A stretch of DNA of 43,909 bases from Clostridia bacterium (GCA_017452545.1 JAFTME010000093.1:1-43909), one strand, 5' to 3'. Shown: positions 23,523 through 33,454, counted from the first letter of the stretch. Notes: a model not told the origin generated them from the sequence alone. Made by a program: numbers and translations.

Positions 23523-23837
23523 ATGGCAAAAATGCATATTAAAACTGGCGATACCGTTGTCGTTCTCTCCGGTGACGATAAGGGCAAGAAGGGCGAAGTC
23601 ATCGCCGTTTCTCCCACCGAGGGCAAGGTTATCGTTAAAGACGTCAACGTTATCCACAAGCACGTAAAGCCCCGCAGACAGGGCGAGAGCGGCGGTATCG
23701 TTGATGCAGAGGGTGCTATCTATGCATCCAAGGTCGCTATGTACTGCCCCAACTGCAAGAAGGGCGTACGCACCAAGGTCGTCGTTGACGGCGAAGAGAA
23801 GGCTCGCGCTTGCACCAAGTGCGGTCACAAGTTTTGA
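23523..23837 (+). CDS. rplX: 50S ribosomal protein L24, zinc-ribbon variant
   Basis: The product has 104 residues from ATG 23523, with GGAGG 9 bases upstream; the in-frame ATG at 23505 overlaps rplN and lacks a site. The KOW motif is seen in KTGDTVVVLSGDDKGKKGEVIAV. The C-terminus has two CxxC pairs, YCPNCKKG and ACTKCGHKF, forming a zinc ribbon that Bacillus L24 lacks. Confidence 0.96.
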   Translation: MAKMHIKTGDTVVVLSGDDKGKKGEVIAVSPTEGKVIVKDVNVIHKHVKPRRQGESGGIVDAEGAIYASKVAMYCPNCKKGVRTKVVVDGEEKARACTKCGHKF

Positions 23838-23855
23838 TTGAGGAGGTAGCAAAAA

Positions 23856-24401
23856 ATGGCAGCAAGAATGAAAGAACTGTATACTGCCGAGGTTGCTCCT
23901 GCACTCATGAAGCAATTCGGCTACAAGTCCGTTATGCAGATCCCGAAGCTGGACAAGATCGTTGTCAACGTCGGCGCGGGTGATGCTAAGGAAAATTCCA
24001 AGGTCATCGAGAGCGTTGTCGCAGATCTGACTCTGATCACCGGTCAGAAGGCAGTTCCCACCTACGCAAAGAAGTCCGTCGCTAACTTCAAGCTCCGTGA
24101 GGGCATGAAGATCGGTGCGAAGGTTACCCTGCGTGGCGAGAAGATGTACGAGTTCGTTGACAGACTGTTCAACTTCGCACTTCCCAGACTGCGTGACTTC
24201 AAGGGCATCAATCCCGATGCATTCGACGGTCGCGGCAACTATGCTCTGGGTCTGCGCGAGCAGCTCATCTTCCCGGAGATCGAGTATGACAAGGTTGACA
24301 AGGTTCGCGGTATGGACATCTGCTTTGTTACTACTGCAAACACCGACGAAGAGGCAAAGGCTCTGCTGACTCTCATGGGCGCACCCTTTGCACACAAATG
24401 A
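23856..24401 (+). CDS. rplE: 50S ribosomal protein L5
   Basis: The product has 181 residues. [48 protein letters not shown] and the P-loop-like [15 protein letters not shown] are conserved. It binds 5S rRNA and contacts S13 and P-site tRNA. Confidence 0.98.
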   Translation: MAARMKELYTAEVAPALMKQFGYKSVMQIPKLDKIVVNVGAGDAKENSKVIESVVADLTLITGQKAVPTYAKKSVANFKLREGMKIGAKVTLRGEKMYEFVDRLFNFALPRLRDFKGINPDAFDGRGNYALGLREQLIFPEIEYDKVDKVRGMDICFVTTANTDEEAKALLTLMGAPFAHK

Positions 24402-24419
24402 TTGAGGAGGTAGACAGTC

Positions 24420-24605
24420 ATGGCAAAGAAAGCAATGATCCTGAAGCAGCAGGCTGAGCAGAAGTTCTCTACTCGCCGTTACAACCGCTGCAAGATTTGC
24501 GGTCGTCCCCACGGTTACCTCCGCAAGTTCGCCATCTGCCGCATTTGCTTCCGTAACCTCGCTTACAAGGGCGAGATTCCGGGCGTAAAGAAGGCATCCT
24601 GGTAA
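24420..24605 (+). CDS. rpsN: 30S ribosomal protein S14, zinc type
   Basis: The product has 61 residues, the short (type Z) form. Zinc ligands are the two CxxC pairs in [10 protein letters not shown] and AICRICFRN. The C-terminus [11 protein letters not shown] is invariant in the family. A structured 158-base gap follows before rpsH. Confidence 0.98.
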   Translation: MAKKAMILKQQAEQKFSTRRYNRCKICGRPHGYLRKFAICRICFRNLAYKGEIPGVKKASW

Positions 24606-24763
24606 TATCACGTTATCCTCGCGGCCACGCGCCGCGGTGATATAAAAACAAACTCCCAACTATCGGAAGGAATCGCCGCGCAGGCGGCGGTTTACCACCG
24701 ATATGCCGCCGGTAACAGCCGGCAGCAAGAAATTATTACTTGCATAAAGGAGAAGAAAGTACT
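24606..24763 (+). promoter_or_regulatory. GC-rich structured gap between rpsN and rpsH
   Basis: Three stems are visible: CGCGGC/GCCGCG (about 24620-24636) enclosed by TATCAC/GTGATA, CGCCGC/GCGGCG with loop GCAG (about 24673-24688) enclosed by ATCGG/CCGAT, and GCCGG/CCGGC with loop TAACAG (about 24709-24724). It is much longer than other gaps in the operon. In E. coli S8 controls the spc operon through mRNA near rplE, so an S8-binding role is possible but unproven. Confidence 0.45.
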
Positions 24764-25162
24764 ATGCAAATGTCAGACGTAATTGCAGATATGCTCACCA
24801 GAATCCGCAACGCAAATGATGCGAAGCACGCGACTGTTGACATTCCTGCATCCAACATGAAGAAGGCTATCGCCGAGATCCTCGTTAAAGAGGGTTATGT
24901 AAAGAGCTATACCGTTATCGATGACGGTAAGCAGGGCACCATCCGTGTTACTCTGAAGTATTTGGCAAACAAGCAGAAGGTCATCCGCGGCATCCGCCGC
25001 ATTTCCAAGCCCGGTCTGCGTATCTACGCTTCTTGCGAGGATATGCCGAAGGTTATGAACGGCCTGGGTATTGCAATCGTTTCCACTTCCAAGGGTATCA
25101 TGACGGATAAGGCAGCTCGCGCGCTGCATGTCGGCGGCGAAGTGCTTGCCTTTGTATGGTAA
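24764..25162 (+). CDS. rpsH: 30S ribosomal protein S8
   Basis: The product has 132 residues from ATG 24764 ([18 protein letters not shown]); the in-frame ATG at 24740 precedes the AAAGGAG site and is rejected. The C-terminal [26 protein letters not shown] is conserved. S8 is a central-domain assembly protein and a known translational repressor in enterobacteria. Confidence 0.98.
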   Translation: MQMSDVIADMLTRIRNANDAKHATVDIPASNMKKAIAEILVKEGYVKSYTVIDDGKQGTIRVTLKYLANKQKVIRGIRRISKPGLRIYASCEDMPKVMNGLGIAIVSTSKGIMTDKAARALHVGGEVLAFVW

Positions 25163-25182
25163 GAAAGCGGGAGGTATAAGAA

Positions 25183-25731
25183 ATGTCTAGAATTGGTAGA
25201 ATGCCTATTACGGTTCCCGCCGGTGTTACCGTTACCATCGGTGACGAGAACGTTGTTACTGTCAAGGGCCCCCAGGGTACTCTGACTCAGAAGTTCAACG
25301 TCAACATGAAGATCGAGCAGAACGGTGCTGAGGTTACCGTCTCTCGTCCCAACGATGATCCCGAAATGAGAAGCCTTCACGGCCTGACCCGCGCACTGCT
25401 GGCAGATATGGTTACCGGTGTTAACGCCGGCTACGCAAAGACGCTGCAGATCGTTGGTGTCGGTTACAGAGTTGCTCTGCAGGGCAAGAACCTGGTTCTC
25501 AACCTTGGTTTCTCTCACCCCATCAATGTAGAGGCTCCCGAGGGCATCAAGTTTGAGGTTCCGGATCCCAACACGATCATTGTTAAGGGCTTCGACAAGC
25601 AGGCGGTCGGTCAGATCGCAGCTGTTATTCGTTCCAAGCGTCCTCCTGAGCCTTATCATGGTAAGGGCGTTAAGTATTCTGATGAAGTCATTCGCCGCAA
25701 GGCCGGTAAGGCCGGTGGCAAGGGCAAATAA
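25183..25731 (+). CDS. rplF: 50S ribosomal protein L6
   Basis: The product has 182 residues. SRIGRMPITVPAGVTVTIGDENVVTVKGPQGTL is the standard start; the two repeated domains end in the conserved RPPEPYHGKGVKY. It lies near the GTPase centre. GGGAGG lies before the ATG. Confidence 0.98.
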   Translation: MSRIGRMPITVPAGVTVTIGDENVVTVKGPQGTLTQKFNVNMKIEQNGAEVTVSRPNDDPEMRSLHGLTRALLADMVTGVNAGYAKTLQIVGVGYRVALQGKNLVLNLGFSHPINVEAPEGIKFEVPDPNTIIVKGFDKQAVGQIAAVIRSKRPPEPYHGKGVKYSDEVIRRKAGKAGGKGK

Positions 25732-25752
25732 TGAAAGGAGCGTTGTTGTAAG

Positions 25753-26112
25753 ATGGTTTCAAGAAAAGACAAAAACCAGGCTCGTCTTAAGAGACATAAG
25801 AGAGTCAGAAAGAACATCTCCGGCACCGCTGCGCGCCCTCGTCTGGTTGTTTATCGCTCTAACGCGAATATTAGCGCTCAGATCATTGATGATGTCGCAG
25901 GTAAGACGCTGGTTAGCGCTTCCACCTTCGGCAAGTGCTATGATGGCAACGGCGGCAATAAGGTCGCAGCAAGAGCCGTCGGTAAGGATATTGCAGAGAA
26001 GGCTCTCGCAATGAACATTACCGAGGTCGTATTTGACCGTGGCGGTTATCTGTATCACGGACGTGTATCGGAATTGGCTGAGGGTGCCCGCGAGGCAGGC
26101 CTGAAGTTCTGA
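25753..26112 (+). CDS. rplR: 50S ribosomal protein L18
   Basis: The product has 119 residues. The basic N-terminus ([33 protein letters not shown]) binds 5S r[29 protein letters not shown] ends the protein as usual. GAAAGGAG is upstream. Confidence 0.98.
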   Translation: MVSRKDKNQARLKRHKRVRKNISGTAARPRLVVYRSNANISAQIIDDVAGKTLVSASTFGKCYDGNGGNKVAARAVGKDIAEKALAMNITEVVFDRGGYLYHGRVSELAEGAREAGLKF

Positions 26113-26177
26113 TTTCCTTTGGAAGTCAGTCCGGTTTGTACACTGTTCAATCACCATTGAACATTTTGGAGGAAAAA

Positions 26178-26684
26178 ATGATTAACAAAATCAATCCCGA
26201 AGAGCTCGACCTGATTCATCAGGATCTGATTGCTCTCAACCGTGTTAGCAAGACTGTAAAGGGCGGTCGTATCGCTCGTTTTGCCGCACTGATGGTTGTC
26301 GGTGACGGCAACGGCCACGTCGGCGTAGGTCTGGGCAAGGCAGCTGAGGTACCCGAGGCAATCCGCAAGGGTATCGAGGATGCAAAGAAGAATATGATCA
26401 CCGTATCTCTGAAGGGTACCACCATTCCCCACGAGGTTGTCGGTGTGTTCGGCGCAGGTAAGGTTATCCTGAAGCCTGCTGCACAGGGTACCGGTATCAT
26501 CGCCGGTGGTAAGGTCAGAGCTGTACTTGAGGCTGCCGGTATTTCCAATATCCGCGCTAAGTGCCTGCGCTCCAACAACCCCACCAACGTTGTCAAGGCT
26601 ACCATGGCAGGCCTCGCTGAGCTCCGTTCCGCAGAGGAGGTCGCTAAGATCCGCGATCTGACTGTTGATCAGGTTAAAGCTTGA
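26178..26684 (+). CDS. rpsE: 30S ribosomal protein S5
   Basis: The product has 168 residues from ATG 26178, with GGAGG 7 bases upstream; the in-frame ATG at 26136 lies in a 65-base gap with no site. The dsRNA-binding fold ([39 protein letters not shown]) and the C-terminal domain ([20 protein letters not shown]) are clear. It is involved in decoding accuracy. Confidence 0.98.
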   Translation: MINKINPEELDLIHQDLIALNRVSKTVKGGRIARFAALMVVGDGNGHVGVGLGKAAEVPEAIRKGIEDAKKNMITVSLKGTTIPHEVVGVFGAGKVILKPAAQGTGIIAGGKVRAVLEAAGISNIRAKCLRSNNPTNVVKATMAGLAELRSAEEVAKIRDLTVDQVKA

Positions 26685-26698
26685 GGAGGACACGAACA

Positions 26699-26881
26699 AT
26701 GAAAAAGGTAACTTTGAAGAAGAGCCTCATCGGCGCACTGCCGAAGCAGAAGGCTACGGCTGCATCTCTGGGTCTGCGCAAGATCGGCGATGCGATCGTC
26801 CATGAGGACAATGCGGTTCTCGCAGGCAAGATCAAGGTGATCGCTCACCTGGTTGCTGTTGAGACCGTGGAAAACGCATAA
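26699..26881 (+). CDS. rpmD: 50S ribosomal protein L30
   Basis: The product has 60 residues from ATG 26699 (MKKVTLKKSLIGALPKQKATAASLGLRKIGDAIVHEDN). The upstream in-frame ATG at 26681 is part of the rpsE end, and GAGGAGG sits between them. Length is normal for the short bacterial L30. Confidence 0.97.
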   Translation: MKKVTLKKSLIGALPKQKATAASLGLRKIGDAIVHEDNAVLAGKIKVIAHLVAVETVENA

Positions 26882-26896
26882 GGAGGTAAATGAATA

Positions 26897-27337
26897 ATGA
26901 AACTCCATGAACTTTCCCCCGCGCAGGGTTCCGCTAAGCCCGCTTGGCGTAAGGGTCGTGGCCCCGGTTCCGGTAACGGTAAGACCGCAGGTAAGGGTCA
27001 CAAGGGTCAGAACGCTCGTTCCGGCGGCGGTGTACGTCCCGGCTTCGAGGGTGGTCAGATCCCGATTTACAGAAAGCTTCCGAAGCGCGGCTTCAACAAC
27101 ATCTTTGCTAAGAACTATGCAATCGTTAATGTTGAAGATCTGAACCGTTTTGAGGATGGTGCTGTCGTTGATCTGGATGCACTGCTTGCAGCTAAGATCG
27201 TTCGTAAGCCCATGGACGGCGTGAAGGTACTCGGCAACGGCGAACTCACCAAAAAATTAACCGTAAAAGCCGCAGTCTTTTCTGCTACTGCGAAAGAAAA
27301 GATCGAAGCAGCTGGTGGAAAGACTGAGGTGGCTTGA
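26897..27337 (+). CDS. rplO: 50S ribosomal protein L15
   Basis: The product has 146 residues. The Gly/Arg/Lys-rich N-terminal half ([27 protein letters not shown], extended in 23S rRNA) precedes [18 protein letters not shown]. The stop at 27335-27337 lies two bases before the ATG of secY. Confidence 0.98.
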   Translation: MKLHELSPAQGSAKPAWRKGRGPGSGNGKTAGKGHKGQNARSGGGVRPGFEGGQIPIYRKLPKRGFNNIFAKNYAIVNVEDLNRFEDGAVVDLDALLAAKIVRKPMDGVKVLGNGELTKKLTVKAAVFSATAKEKIEAAGGKTEVA

Positions 27338-27339
27338 TT

Positions 27340-28656
27340 ATGTTTCAGACACTGAAAAATGCCTGGAAGGTACCGGAGCTTAAGAGCAAGATCCTCTTTA
27401 CGCTTCTGGTTATCGTTCTTTACCGCCTGGGTTCCAGCGTCGTCGTTCCTTTCGTCGATGCTGACCTGATGAAGGCGTTCAGCGAGCAGACCTCGGGAAC
27501 CGTGTTCGAATACATGAGCTTCCTGTCCGGTCAGGCATTCAGCCAGGGTACCCTGTTCGCCCTGAACGTTATGCCTTATATCACCTCCTCCATCGTTATG
27601 CAGCTGTTGACCATTGCGATCCCCGCACTGGAGCGTATGGCGCAGGACGGTGAAGAGGGTAAGAAGAAGATCTCTGCAATCACCCGTGTCGTTACCGTTG
27701 CTCTGGCTCTGATTACCGCTTTCGGTTATACGCAGATGCTCAAGGCAGGCTTCGGCTCCGGTGTGTCTTATCTGACGAACAACTCTGTTTTCGCTCAGAT
27801 CATCATCATCGCTTGCTACTGCGCAGGTGCAGCGCTGATCATGTGGCTGGCAGAGAGAATTAACGAGCACGGAATCGGCAACGGTATCTCCATGATCCTG
27901 TTTGCAAACATTCTGTCTCGCGTTCCCGCGCTGCTTTCCGGCGTATGGAACATGACCTTTACTGAGGGTGGCTTCAGCGGTTTCAAGATTGGCGGTCTCT
28001 TCCTGTCCATCCTGTCTATCGCAATTACGATCGCCATCATCGTATTGATCGTTTGGTTCACTGAGTCCGAGCGCCGCATCCCGATCCAGTACGCAAAGCG
28101 TCAGGTTGGTCGTAAGATGTACGGTGGTCAGACCAGCAACCTGCCCCTGAAGATGAACATGGCAGGCGTTATGCCTATCATCTTCGCAAGCTCTATCGTT
28201 TCTATCCCCGCAACGATCGCAGGCTTTATCAACGACTCTGAGAACTGGTTCGTAGCATGGGTCACTAAGTGGTTCAACTACAACACCTGGCCCTATCTCG
28301 TCGTTTATATCGTCCTGATCCTCGCATTCTCCTATTTCTATATTATGATCTCCTTCAACCCTGTTGAGGTTTCCAATAATATCAGAAATCAGGGTGGTTC
28401 GGTCCCCGGTATTCGTCCCGGCAGACCTACCGCAGACTATATCAAGAGAATTCTGAACAGAATTACGACCATCGGCGCGGTATTCCTGATCTTTATCGCA
28501 GGTTTCCCCATGCTGATGAGCATCGTTCTGCCCAACTTCTCCGGTCTGGCATTCGGCGGCTCCTCGCTGCTGATCGTTGTCGGTGTTGCGCTTGAAACCT
28601 TCCGTAACCTGGAAGCTCAACTCTCTCTGCGCAATTACAAGGGATTCCTTGATTGA
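27340..28656 (+). CDS. secY: protein translocase channel subunit SecY
   Basis: The product has 438 residues and ten predicted membrane helices and forms the SecYEG channel for export and insertion of proteins. VPFVDAD, LFALNVMPYITSSIVMQLLTIAIPALERMAQDGEEG (helix 2 region) and IPIQYAKRQVGRKMYGGQTSNLPLKMNMAGVMPIIFA (cytosolic loop 5) are diagnostic. ATG 27340 is preferred over TTG 27334 (which would overlap rplO), because GAGGTGG lies 7 bases before it. Translational coupling to rplO is likely. Confidence 0.97.
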   Translation: MFQTLKNAWKVPELKSKILFTLLVIVLYRLGSSVVVPFVDADLMKAFSEQTSGTVFEYMSFLSGQAFSQGTLFALNVMPYITSSIVMQLLTIAIPALERMAQDGEEGKKKISAITRVVTVALALITAFGYTQMLKAGFGSGVSYLTNNSVFAQIIIIACYCAGAALIMWLAERINEHGIGNGISMILFANILSRVPALLSGVWNMTFTEGGFSGFKIGGLFLSILSIAITIAIIVLIVWFTESERRIPIQYAKRQVGRKMYGGQTSNLPLKMNMAGVMPIIFASSIVSIPATIAGFINDSENWFVAWVTKWFNYNTWPYLVVYIVLILAFSYFYIMISFNPVEVSNNIRNQGGSVPGIRPGRPTADYIKRILNRITTIGAVFLIFIAGFPMLMSIVLPNFSGLAFGGSSLLIVVGVALETFRNLEAQLSLRNYKGFLD

Positions 28657-28679
28657 TCCACACACATTCGGAGGCAAAC

Positions 28680-29318
28680 ATGAATCTGATTTTGATGGGT
28701 GCTCCCGGCGCGGGCAAAGGCACGCAGTCCGAGAAGATCACCGAGAAATATCAAATTCCTGCGATTTCCACGGGCGATACGCTCCGCCGCGCCATCAAGG
28801 ATGGTACGGAGATGGGGCTGAAGGCTCAATCGTATATGAATGAGGGTAAGCTCGTTCCCGATGAAGTCGTGATCGGAATCATTAAGGAACATCTTGCGAC
28901 GGATGCCTGCAAAAACGGTTTCGTTCTCGATGGCTTCCCCCGCTCTCTGCCTCAGGCAGAGGCGCTGGATGCTATGGGCGTTCGTATTGATGCTGTTGTC
29001 AGCATCGAAGTGCCGGACGAGGTGATCGTCACGCGTATGAGCGGCCGCCGTGTGTGCGGTTGCGGCGCGTCCTATCACGTCGTTCACAATCCCCCCAAGA
29101 CCGCAGATGTTTGTGATAAGTGCGGCGCTGCTCTGTACGTTCGTGCAGACGACAACGCTGAGACGGTCATGAACAGACTGCAGACCTATCATAACACGAC
29201 CGAGCCCATCGCGGCGTTCTACGACGCAAAGGGCAAGCTGATCCGCATTGACGGTCAGGGTAAGGTTGAGGAGATTACTGCGAAGATCTTCGCAGCCCTC
29301 GATGCTATCGAAGCTTGA
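28680..29318 (+). CDS. adk: adenylate kinase, zinc-lid type with a shortened CxC knuckle
   Basis: The product has 212 residues from ATG 28680 with GGAGG 7 bases upstream; it interconverts AMP + ATP and 2 ADP. The P-loop is GAPGAGKGTQ, the AMP site includes STGDTLR and GFPRSLPQA, and the lid carries cysteines. The lid's first pair reads RRVCGCGASYH, that is C-x-C, where the usual form is CxxC; the second pair CDKC is normal. The stop overlaps or adjoins the map gene region (12-base gap). The position between secY and map is standard. Confidence 0.97.
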   Translation: MNLILMGAPGAGKGTQSEKITEKYQIPAISTGDTLRRAIKDGTEMGLKAQSYMNEGKLVPDEVVIGIIKEHLATDACKNGFVLDGFPRSLPQAEALDAMGVRIDAVVSIEVPDEVIVTRMSGRRVCGCGASYHVVHNPPKTADVCDKCGAALYVRADDNAETVMNRLQTYHNTTEPIAAFYDAKGKLIRIDGQGKVEEITAKIFAALDAIEA

Positions 29319-29329
29319 GGTTTCCTGCT

Positions 29330-30091
29330 ATGATCCAGGTTAAAAATTCTATTCAGATTGCGGCGATGAAGGACGCAGGTCGCATCACGGGCGAGGCTTT
29401 GCTTGCCGCCCGTGACCGACTCCGCGAAGGGATCACCACCTACGAGCTTGATAAGGTCATTCACGACTATATCGTTCGTGCGGGGGCGCGCCCGTCCTTC
29501 CTCGGCTACGCCGGATTTCCCGGCAGCGCTTGCATCAGCATCAACGATGAGGTCATTCACGGCATCCCTTCCAAGAAGAGGGTGATCAAGAATGGCGACG
29601 TCGTCAAGATCGATGTCGGTGCTTATTACAAGGGTGTTCACGGTGACAGTGCGCGCACCATCGGTGTGGGAGAGATCTCTTCTGAGGCGCAGCGGCTGAT
29701 CGACGTGACACGAGAAAGCTTCTTCCGTGGCATTGCTGCGTTTGCCGTTGGCAATCGCATTGGCGATATCGGCCACGCGATCGACTCCTACGTCGTGGAG
29801 AACGGGTTCTCTACGGTCAAGAGATACGTCGGTCACGGCATCGGCGCAGATCTTCACGAGTCGCCCGACGTTCCCAACTTCGGAACGGCAGGTCGCGGCG
29901 CAAGACTCTGCAACGGTATGGCGCTTGCCATTGAGCCGATGGTCAACGTCGGTGCCCCTGAGGTGCTGGAGCTTTCCGATGGCTGGACGGTCAAAACGGT
30001 GGACCACTCGCTGTCCGCTCACTATGAAAACACCGTCGTGCTGGTTGGCGGTGAGGTGCTGAACCTTACGCTGATCGATCCGCAATTCTGA
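29330..30091 (+). CDS. map: methionine aminopeptidase, type I
   Basis: The product has 253 residues from ATG 29330 (MIQVKNSIQIAAMKDAG); the TTG at 29315 overlapping adk is rejected. It removes the starting methionine from new proteins. The metal ligands lie in VKIDVGAYYKGVHGDSARTI (two Asp), VGHGIGADLHE (His) and AIEPMV plus the C-terminal Glu. There is no N-terminal zinc-finger or SEC-C extension. Confidence 0.97.
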   Translation: MIQVKNSIQIAAMKDAGRITGEALLAARDRLREGITTYELDKVIHDYIVRAGARPSFLGYAGFPGSACISINDEVIHGIPSKKRVIKNGDVVKIDVGAYYKGVHGDSARTIGVGEISSEAQRLIDVTRESFFRGIAAFAVGNRIGDIGHAIDSYVVENGFSTVKRYVGHGIGADLHESPDVPNFGTAGRGARLCNGMALAIEPMVNVGAPEVLELSDGWTVKTVDHSLSAHYENTVVLVGGEVLNLTLIDPQF

Positions 30092-30148
30092 TGCAATTCT
30101 GATTGTATTCACTGATTTTCCAATCATCTGAAGTAAGGAGGGATTATT

Positions 30149-30367
30149 CTGTCAAAAGACGATGTAATCGAATTTGAAGGTGTCGTAGTCGAGGCACTGC
30201 CTAACGCAACCTTCAAGGTGAAGCTGCCCAATGAGCATATTGTAACAGCTCATATCTCCGGCAGACTGCGCATGAATTATATCAAGATACTGCCCGGTGA
30301 CCGTGTGACCGTTGAGGTCTCGGTTTACGACCTGGATAAGGGTCGTATCACCTGGCGTGCGAAATAA
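30149..30367 (+). CDS. infA: translation initiation factor IF-1 with apparent CTG start
   Basis: The product has 72 residues, the same length as E. coli IF-1: [67 protein letters not shown]. It is a single OB fold that occupies the A site during initiation. No ATG, GTG or TTG exists at the start; the codon aligned with the usual Met is CTG (30149-30151). AAGGAGGG (30135-30142) lies about 7 bases upstream, ideal for CTG. ATT at 30146 is a second possibility with a 4-base spacing. The gene is between map and rpmJ as usual in Bacillota. Confidence 0.94.
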   Translation: MSKDDVIEFEGVVVEALPNATFKVKLPNEHIVTAHISGRLRMNYIKILPGDRVTVEVSVYDLDKGRITWRAK

Positions 30368-30388
30368 GTTTAGAAAGGGTTGATATCC

Positions 30389-30502
30389 ATGAAGGTAAAA
30401 CCGTCCGTTAAAAAGATCTGCGAAAAGTGCAAGATCATCAAGAGACATGGCAAGGTCATGGTCATCTGTGAGAACCCGAAGCACAAGCAGAAGCAGGGCT
30501 GA
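30389..30502 (+). CDS. rpmJ: 50S ribosomal protein L36
   Basis: The product has 37 residues, the standard length. [35 protein letters not shown] carries the zinc ligands C11, C14, C27 and H32. AAAGGG lies upstream. It sits between infA and rpsM. Confidence 0.97.
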   Translation: MKVKPSVKKICEKCKIIKRHGKVMVICENPKHKQKQG

Positions 30503-30540
30503 TACAGTCCACAACAAACCATTTTGAGAGGTGAAAAACA

Positions 30541-30909
30541 ATGGCTCGTATAGCTGGTGTTGATATTCCCAACAACAAGCGCGTCGAAATCGCCCTTACC
30601 TATATCTACGGTATCGGTCGTAAGAGCGCAAACGATATTCTGGCAAAAACCGGAATTGATCCCGATACCCGTGCGAAGGATCTGACCGAGGCTGACGTTG
30701 CAAAGCTTCGTGACGTTATCGAAAACGAGTACACGGTTGAGGGTGATCTGCGTCGTGAAGTCGGTCTGAACATTAAGCGTATGGTAGAGATCAACTGCTA
30801 TCGCGGTATCAGACACAGAAAAGGCTTGCCGGTCAGAGGTCAGAGAACCAAGACCAACGCAAGAACTCGCAAGGGTCCCGCGAAGACCATCGCGAACAAG
30901 AAGAAATAA
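30541..30909 (+). CDS. rpsM: 30S ribosomal protein S13
   Basis: The product has 122 residues. [25 protein letters not shown], the helix-turn region, [26 protein letters not shown] and the Lys-rich end are typical. It contacts P-site tRNA and forms bridge B1. Confidence 0.98.
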   Translation: MARIAGVDIPNNKRVEIALTYIYGIGRKSANDILAKTGIDPDTRAKDLTEADVAKLRDVIENEYTVEGDLRREVGLNIKRMVEINCYRGIRHRKGLPVRGQRTKTNARTRKGPAKTIANKKK

Positions 30910-30924
30910 AGGAGTGGCATAAAG

Positions 30925-31317
<393 letters not shown>

Positions 31318-31338
31318 TTCTTAGGAGGTACGAAGATT

Positions 31339-31965
31339 ATGGCAAGATATACTGGTCCTGCGTGCAAGCTCTGCCGCAGAGAGGGTACCAAACTGTTCCT
31401 CAAGGGTGATCGCTGCCTGACCGGCAAGTGCGCTCTGGAACGCAGAAACACCGCGCCCGGTCAGCACGGTGCTAACACCAAGAAGCTGAAGGAATACGGT
31501 ATGCAGCTTCGCGAAAAGGAAAAGACCAAGAGATACTATGGCGTTCTTGAAAGACAGTTCTACAACTATTTCAAGGAAGCTGACCGCACCAAGGGTATGA
31601 CCGGTGAGAACCTGATCTGCCTGCTTGAGCGTCGTTTGGACAACGTGGTTTACAGAATGGGCATGGCTGCTTCTCACAAGGAGGCTCGTCAGCTGGTTCT
31701 GCACGGTCACTTTACTCTGAACGGCAAGAACGTTAACATTCCTTCTCTGATCGTGAAGGCCGGTGACGTTGTTGCAGTGAAGGAGAGCAGCCGCTCCAGC
31801 GAGAAGATTAAGGCTCTGGCTGATGCTCTTGCTACCAAGACTGCTCCCAAGTGGCTGGATGTCAACAAGGATGCTCTGTCCTGCAAGGTTGCTACGCTGC
31901 CTGCAAGAGACGATGTTGACTTCGAGTTCAACGAGCAGCTGATCGTCGAGCTTTACTCCAAGTAA
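31339..31965 (+). CDS. rpsD: 30S ribosomal protein S4, zinc-type
   Basis: The product has 208 residues. The N-terminus [31 protein letters not shown] has four cysteines for zinc. The S4 RNA-binding domain follows ([38 protein letters not shown]). S4 starts 30S assembly and in many bacteria represses alpha-operon genes. GGAGG lies upstream. Confidence 0.98.
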   Translation: MARYTGPACKLCRREGTKLFLKGDRCLTGKCALERRNTAPGQHGANTKKLKEYGMQLREKEKTKRYYGVLERQFYNYFKEADRTKGMTGENLICLLERRLDNVVYRMGMAASHKEARQLVLHGHFTLNGKNVNIPSLIVKAGDVVAVKESSRSSEKIKALADALATKTAPKWLDVNKDALSCKVATLPARDDVDFEFNEQLIVELYSK

Positions 31966-32096
31966 TCAATCCGCATTTGCCAACGATGGTATCATGGCAA
32001 TGCTTGCTACTTGGTACGATCATGGCGAATCTCATTCGCAAACACAGTTTATTACGCGTTGCTTGCTAATTATTATTATGAGGAGGGTTATTTGGA
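31966..32096 (+). promoter_or_regulatory. structured gap between rpsD and rpoA
   Basis: The 131-base gap has TGCCA/TGGCA (about 31978-31999) with inner GAT/ATC, and GCGAAT/ATTCGC (about 32025-32039) with loop CTC. No consensus promoter is seen. It could be an S4 target or a processing region. Confidence 0.3.
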
Positions 32097-33065
32097 ATGA
32101 TTGAAAAGCCCAATATTACGACGATCAGTCTGAGTGATGATGGTAAAAAGGGTGAGTTTGTTGTCGAGCCGCTGGAAAGAGGCTTTGGTACTACGCTGGG
32201 TAACTCCCTGCGTAGAGTTCTGCTCAGCTCGCTGCCCGGCGTGGCAGTAACCAGCATCAAGATTGATGGCCCGTTGCATGAATTCAGCACTGTTCCCGGT
32301 GTTTTGGAGGACGTTACCGAAATCGTTTTGAACGTTAAGGGCATTGTCGCAAAGCTGCACTCGAACGGTCCCAAGACCGTTGTGATCGATGTGACCGGCG
32401 AGCGCGACGTTACTGCCGGTGACATCAAGCAGGATTCCGATATTGAGGTCCTGAACCCGGAACATCATATCTGCACGGTCGGTGAGAACGCGCGCTTCTA
32501 CATGGAGCTGACGTTCGACATCGGTCGCGGATATATTTCCCAGGAACGGAACAAGCAGATTCATACCGCGCTGCTGGGTGCCGCTACTTCGGCTCCCATC
32601 GGTACGATCTACACCGATTCCATTTACACGCCCGTCTATAGCGTAAGCTATACGGTCGATAACACTCGTGTTGGCAACATTACCGACTACGAGAAGCTTA
32701 CGCTGGAAGTCGAGACCAATGGTACGATTTCCGCTAAGGAAGCGATTTCGCTTGGCGCCAAGATTCTCAATGAGCATCTCAACCTGTTCATTGACCTGTC
32801 TGAGGAAGCAAAGACGAAAGACTTTATGGTTGAACGGGAAGAAACCAAGAAAGAAAAGGTCCTTGTGATGACCATTGAGGAGCTTGACATGTCTGTACGT
32901 AGCTTCAACTGCTTGAAGCGTGCAGGCATTGATACGGTTGAGGATTTGACCACACGCACTGAGGAGGACATGATTAAGGTCCGTAACCTCGGTAAGAAAT
33001 CGCTGGAAGAAGTCATTCAGAAGCTGCACTCCCTCGGTCTTGATCTCAAGAGAGAAGAAGACTGA
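32097..33065 (+). CDS. rpoA: RNA polymerase alpha subunit
   Basis: The product has 322 residues. The N-terminal domain ([25 protein letters not shown]) dimerises and assembles beta and beta-prime. A linker (residues about 228-250, rich in Glu and Lys) leads to the C-terminal domain ([42 protein letters not shown]), which binds UP elements and activators. GAGGAGGG lies before the ATG. Confidence 0.98.
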   Translation: MIEKPNITTISLSDDGKKGEFVVEPLERGFGTTLGNSLRRVLLSSLPGVAVTSIKIDGPLHEFSTVPGVLEDVTEIVLNVKGIVAKLHSNGPKTVVIDVTGERDVTAGDIKQDSDIEVLNPEHHICTVGENARFYMELTFDIGRGYISQERNKQIHTALLGAATSAPIGTIYTDSIYTPVYSVSYTVDNTRVGNITDYEKLTLEVETNGTISAKEAISLGAKILNEHLNLFIDLSEEAKTKDFMVEREETKKEKVLVMTIEELDMSVRSFNCLKRAGIDTVEDLTTRTEEDMIKVRNLGKKSLEEVIQKLHSLGLDLKREED

Positions 33066-33106
33066 GTTGCAGCGAAACATTAGGATAGCAGAAGGAGGGA
33101 AATACC

Positions 33107-33454
33107 ATGCCCGGAAACAGAAAACTCGGCAGACCTACGGCGCATAGAATGGCTATGCTGCGTGGTTTGGTCACCCTGCTGCTTGAGAACGGCCAGGTCG
33201 AGACTACTCTCGCCAGAGCTAAGGAAGTTCGTTCTCTCGCGGAGAAGATGATTACGCTCGGTAAGAAGAACACGTTGGCTTCTCGCCGTGCAGCTCTTGC
33301 TTTCATTACCAAGGAGGCTGTTGTCGCTAAGTTGTTTGGCGAGATCGCTCCCAAGTATGAGAACCGTAACGGTGGTTACACTCGTATCTTCAAGATCGGT
33401 GTTCGCCGCGGCGATGCTGCTGAAATGGCAATCATCACGTTGATCGAAGACTAA
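33107..33454 (+). CDS. rplQ: 50S ribosomal protein L17
   Basis: The product has 115 residues. [40 protein letters not shown] is the family start, and [26 protein letters not shown] the end. It is the last gene of the S10-spc-alpha operon, followed by a strong terminator. ecfA cobalt-type transporter genes, common here in Bacillota, are absent. Confidence 0.98.
   Translation: MPGNRKLGRPTAHRMAMLRGLVTLLLENGQVETTLARAKEVRSLAEKMITLGKKNTLASRRAALAFITKEAVVAKLFGEIAPKYENRNGGYTRIFKIGVRRGDAAEMAIITLIED

Noticed and set aside
23145-24659. 504-codon minus-strand frame across rplN-rpsN
   Set aside because: Covers four well-defined ribosomal genes in antisense; no ribosome site, no recognisable domain.
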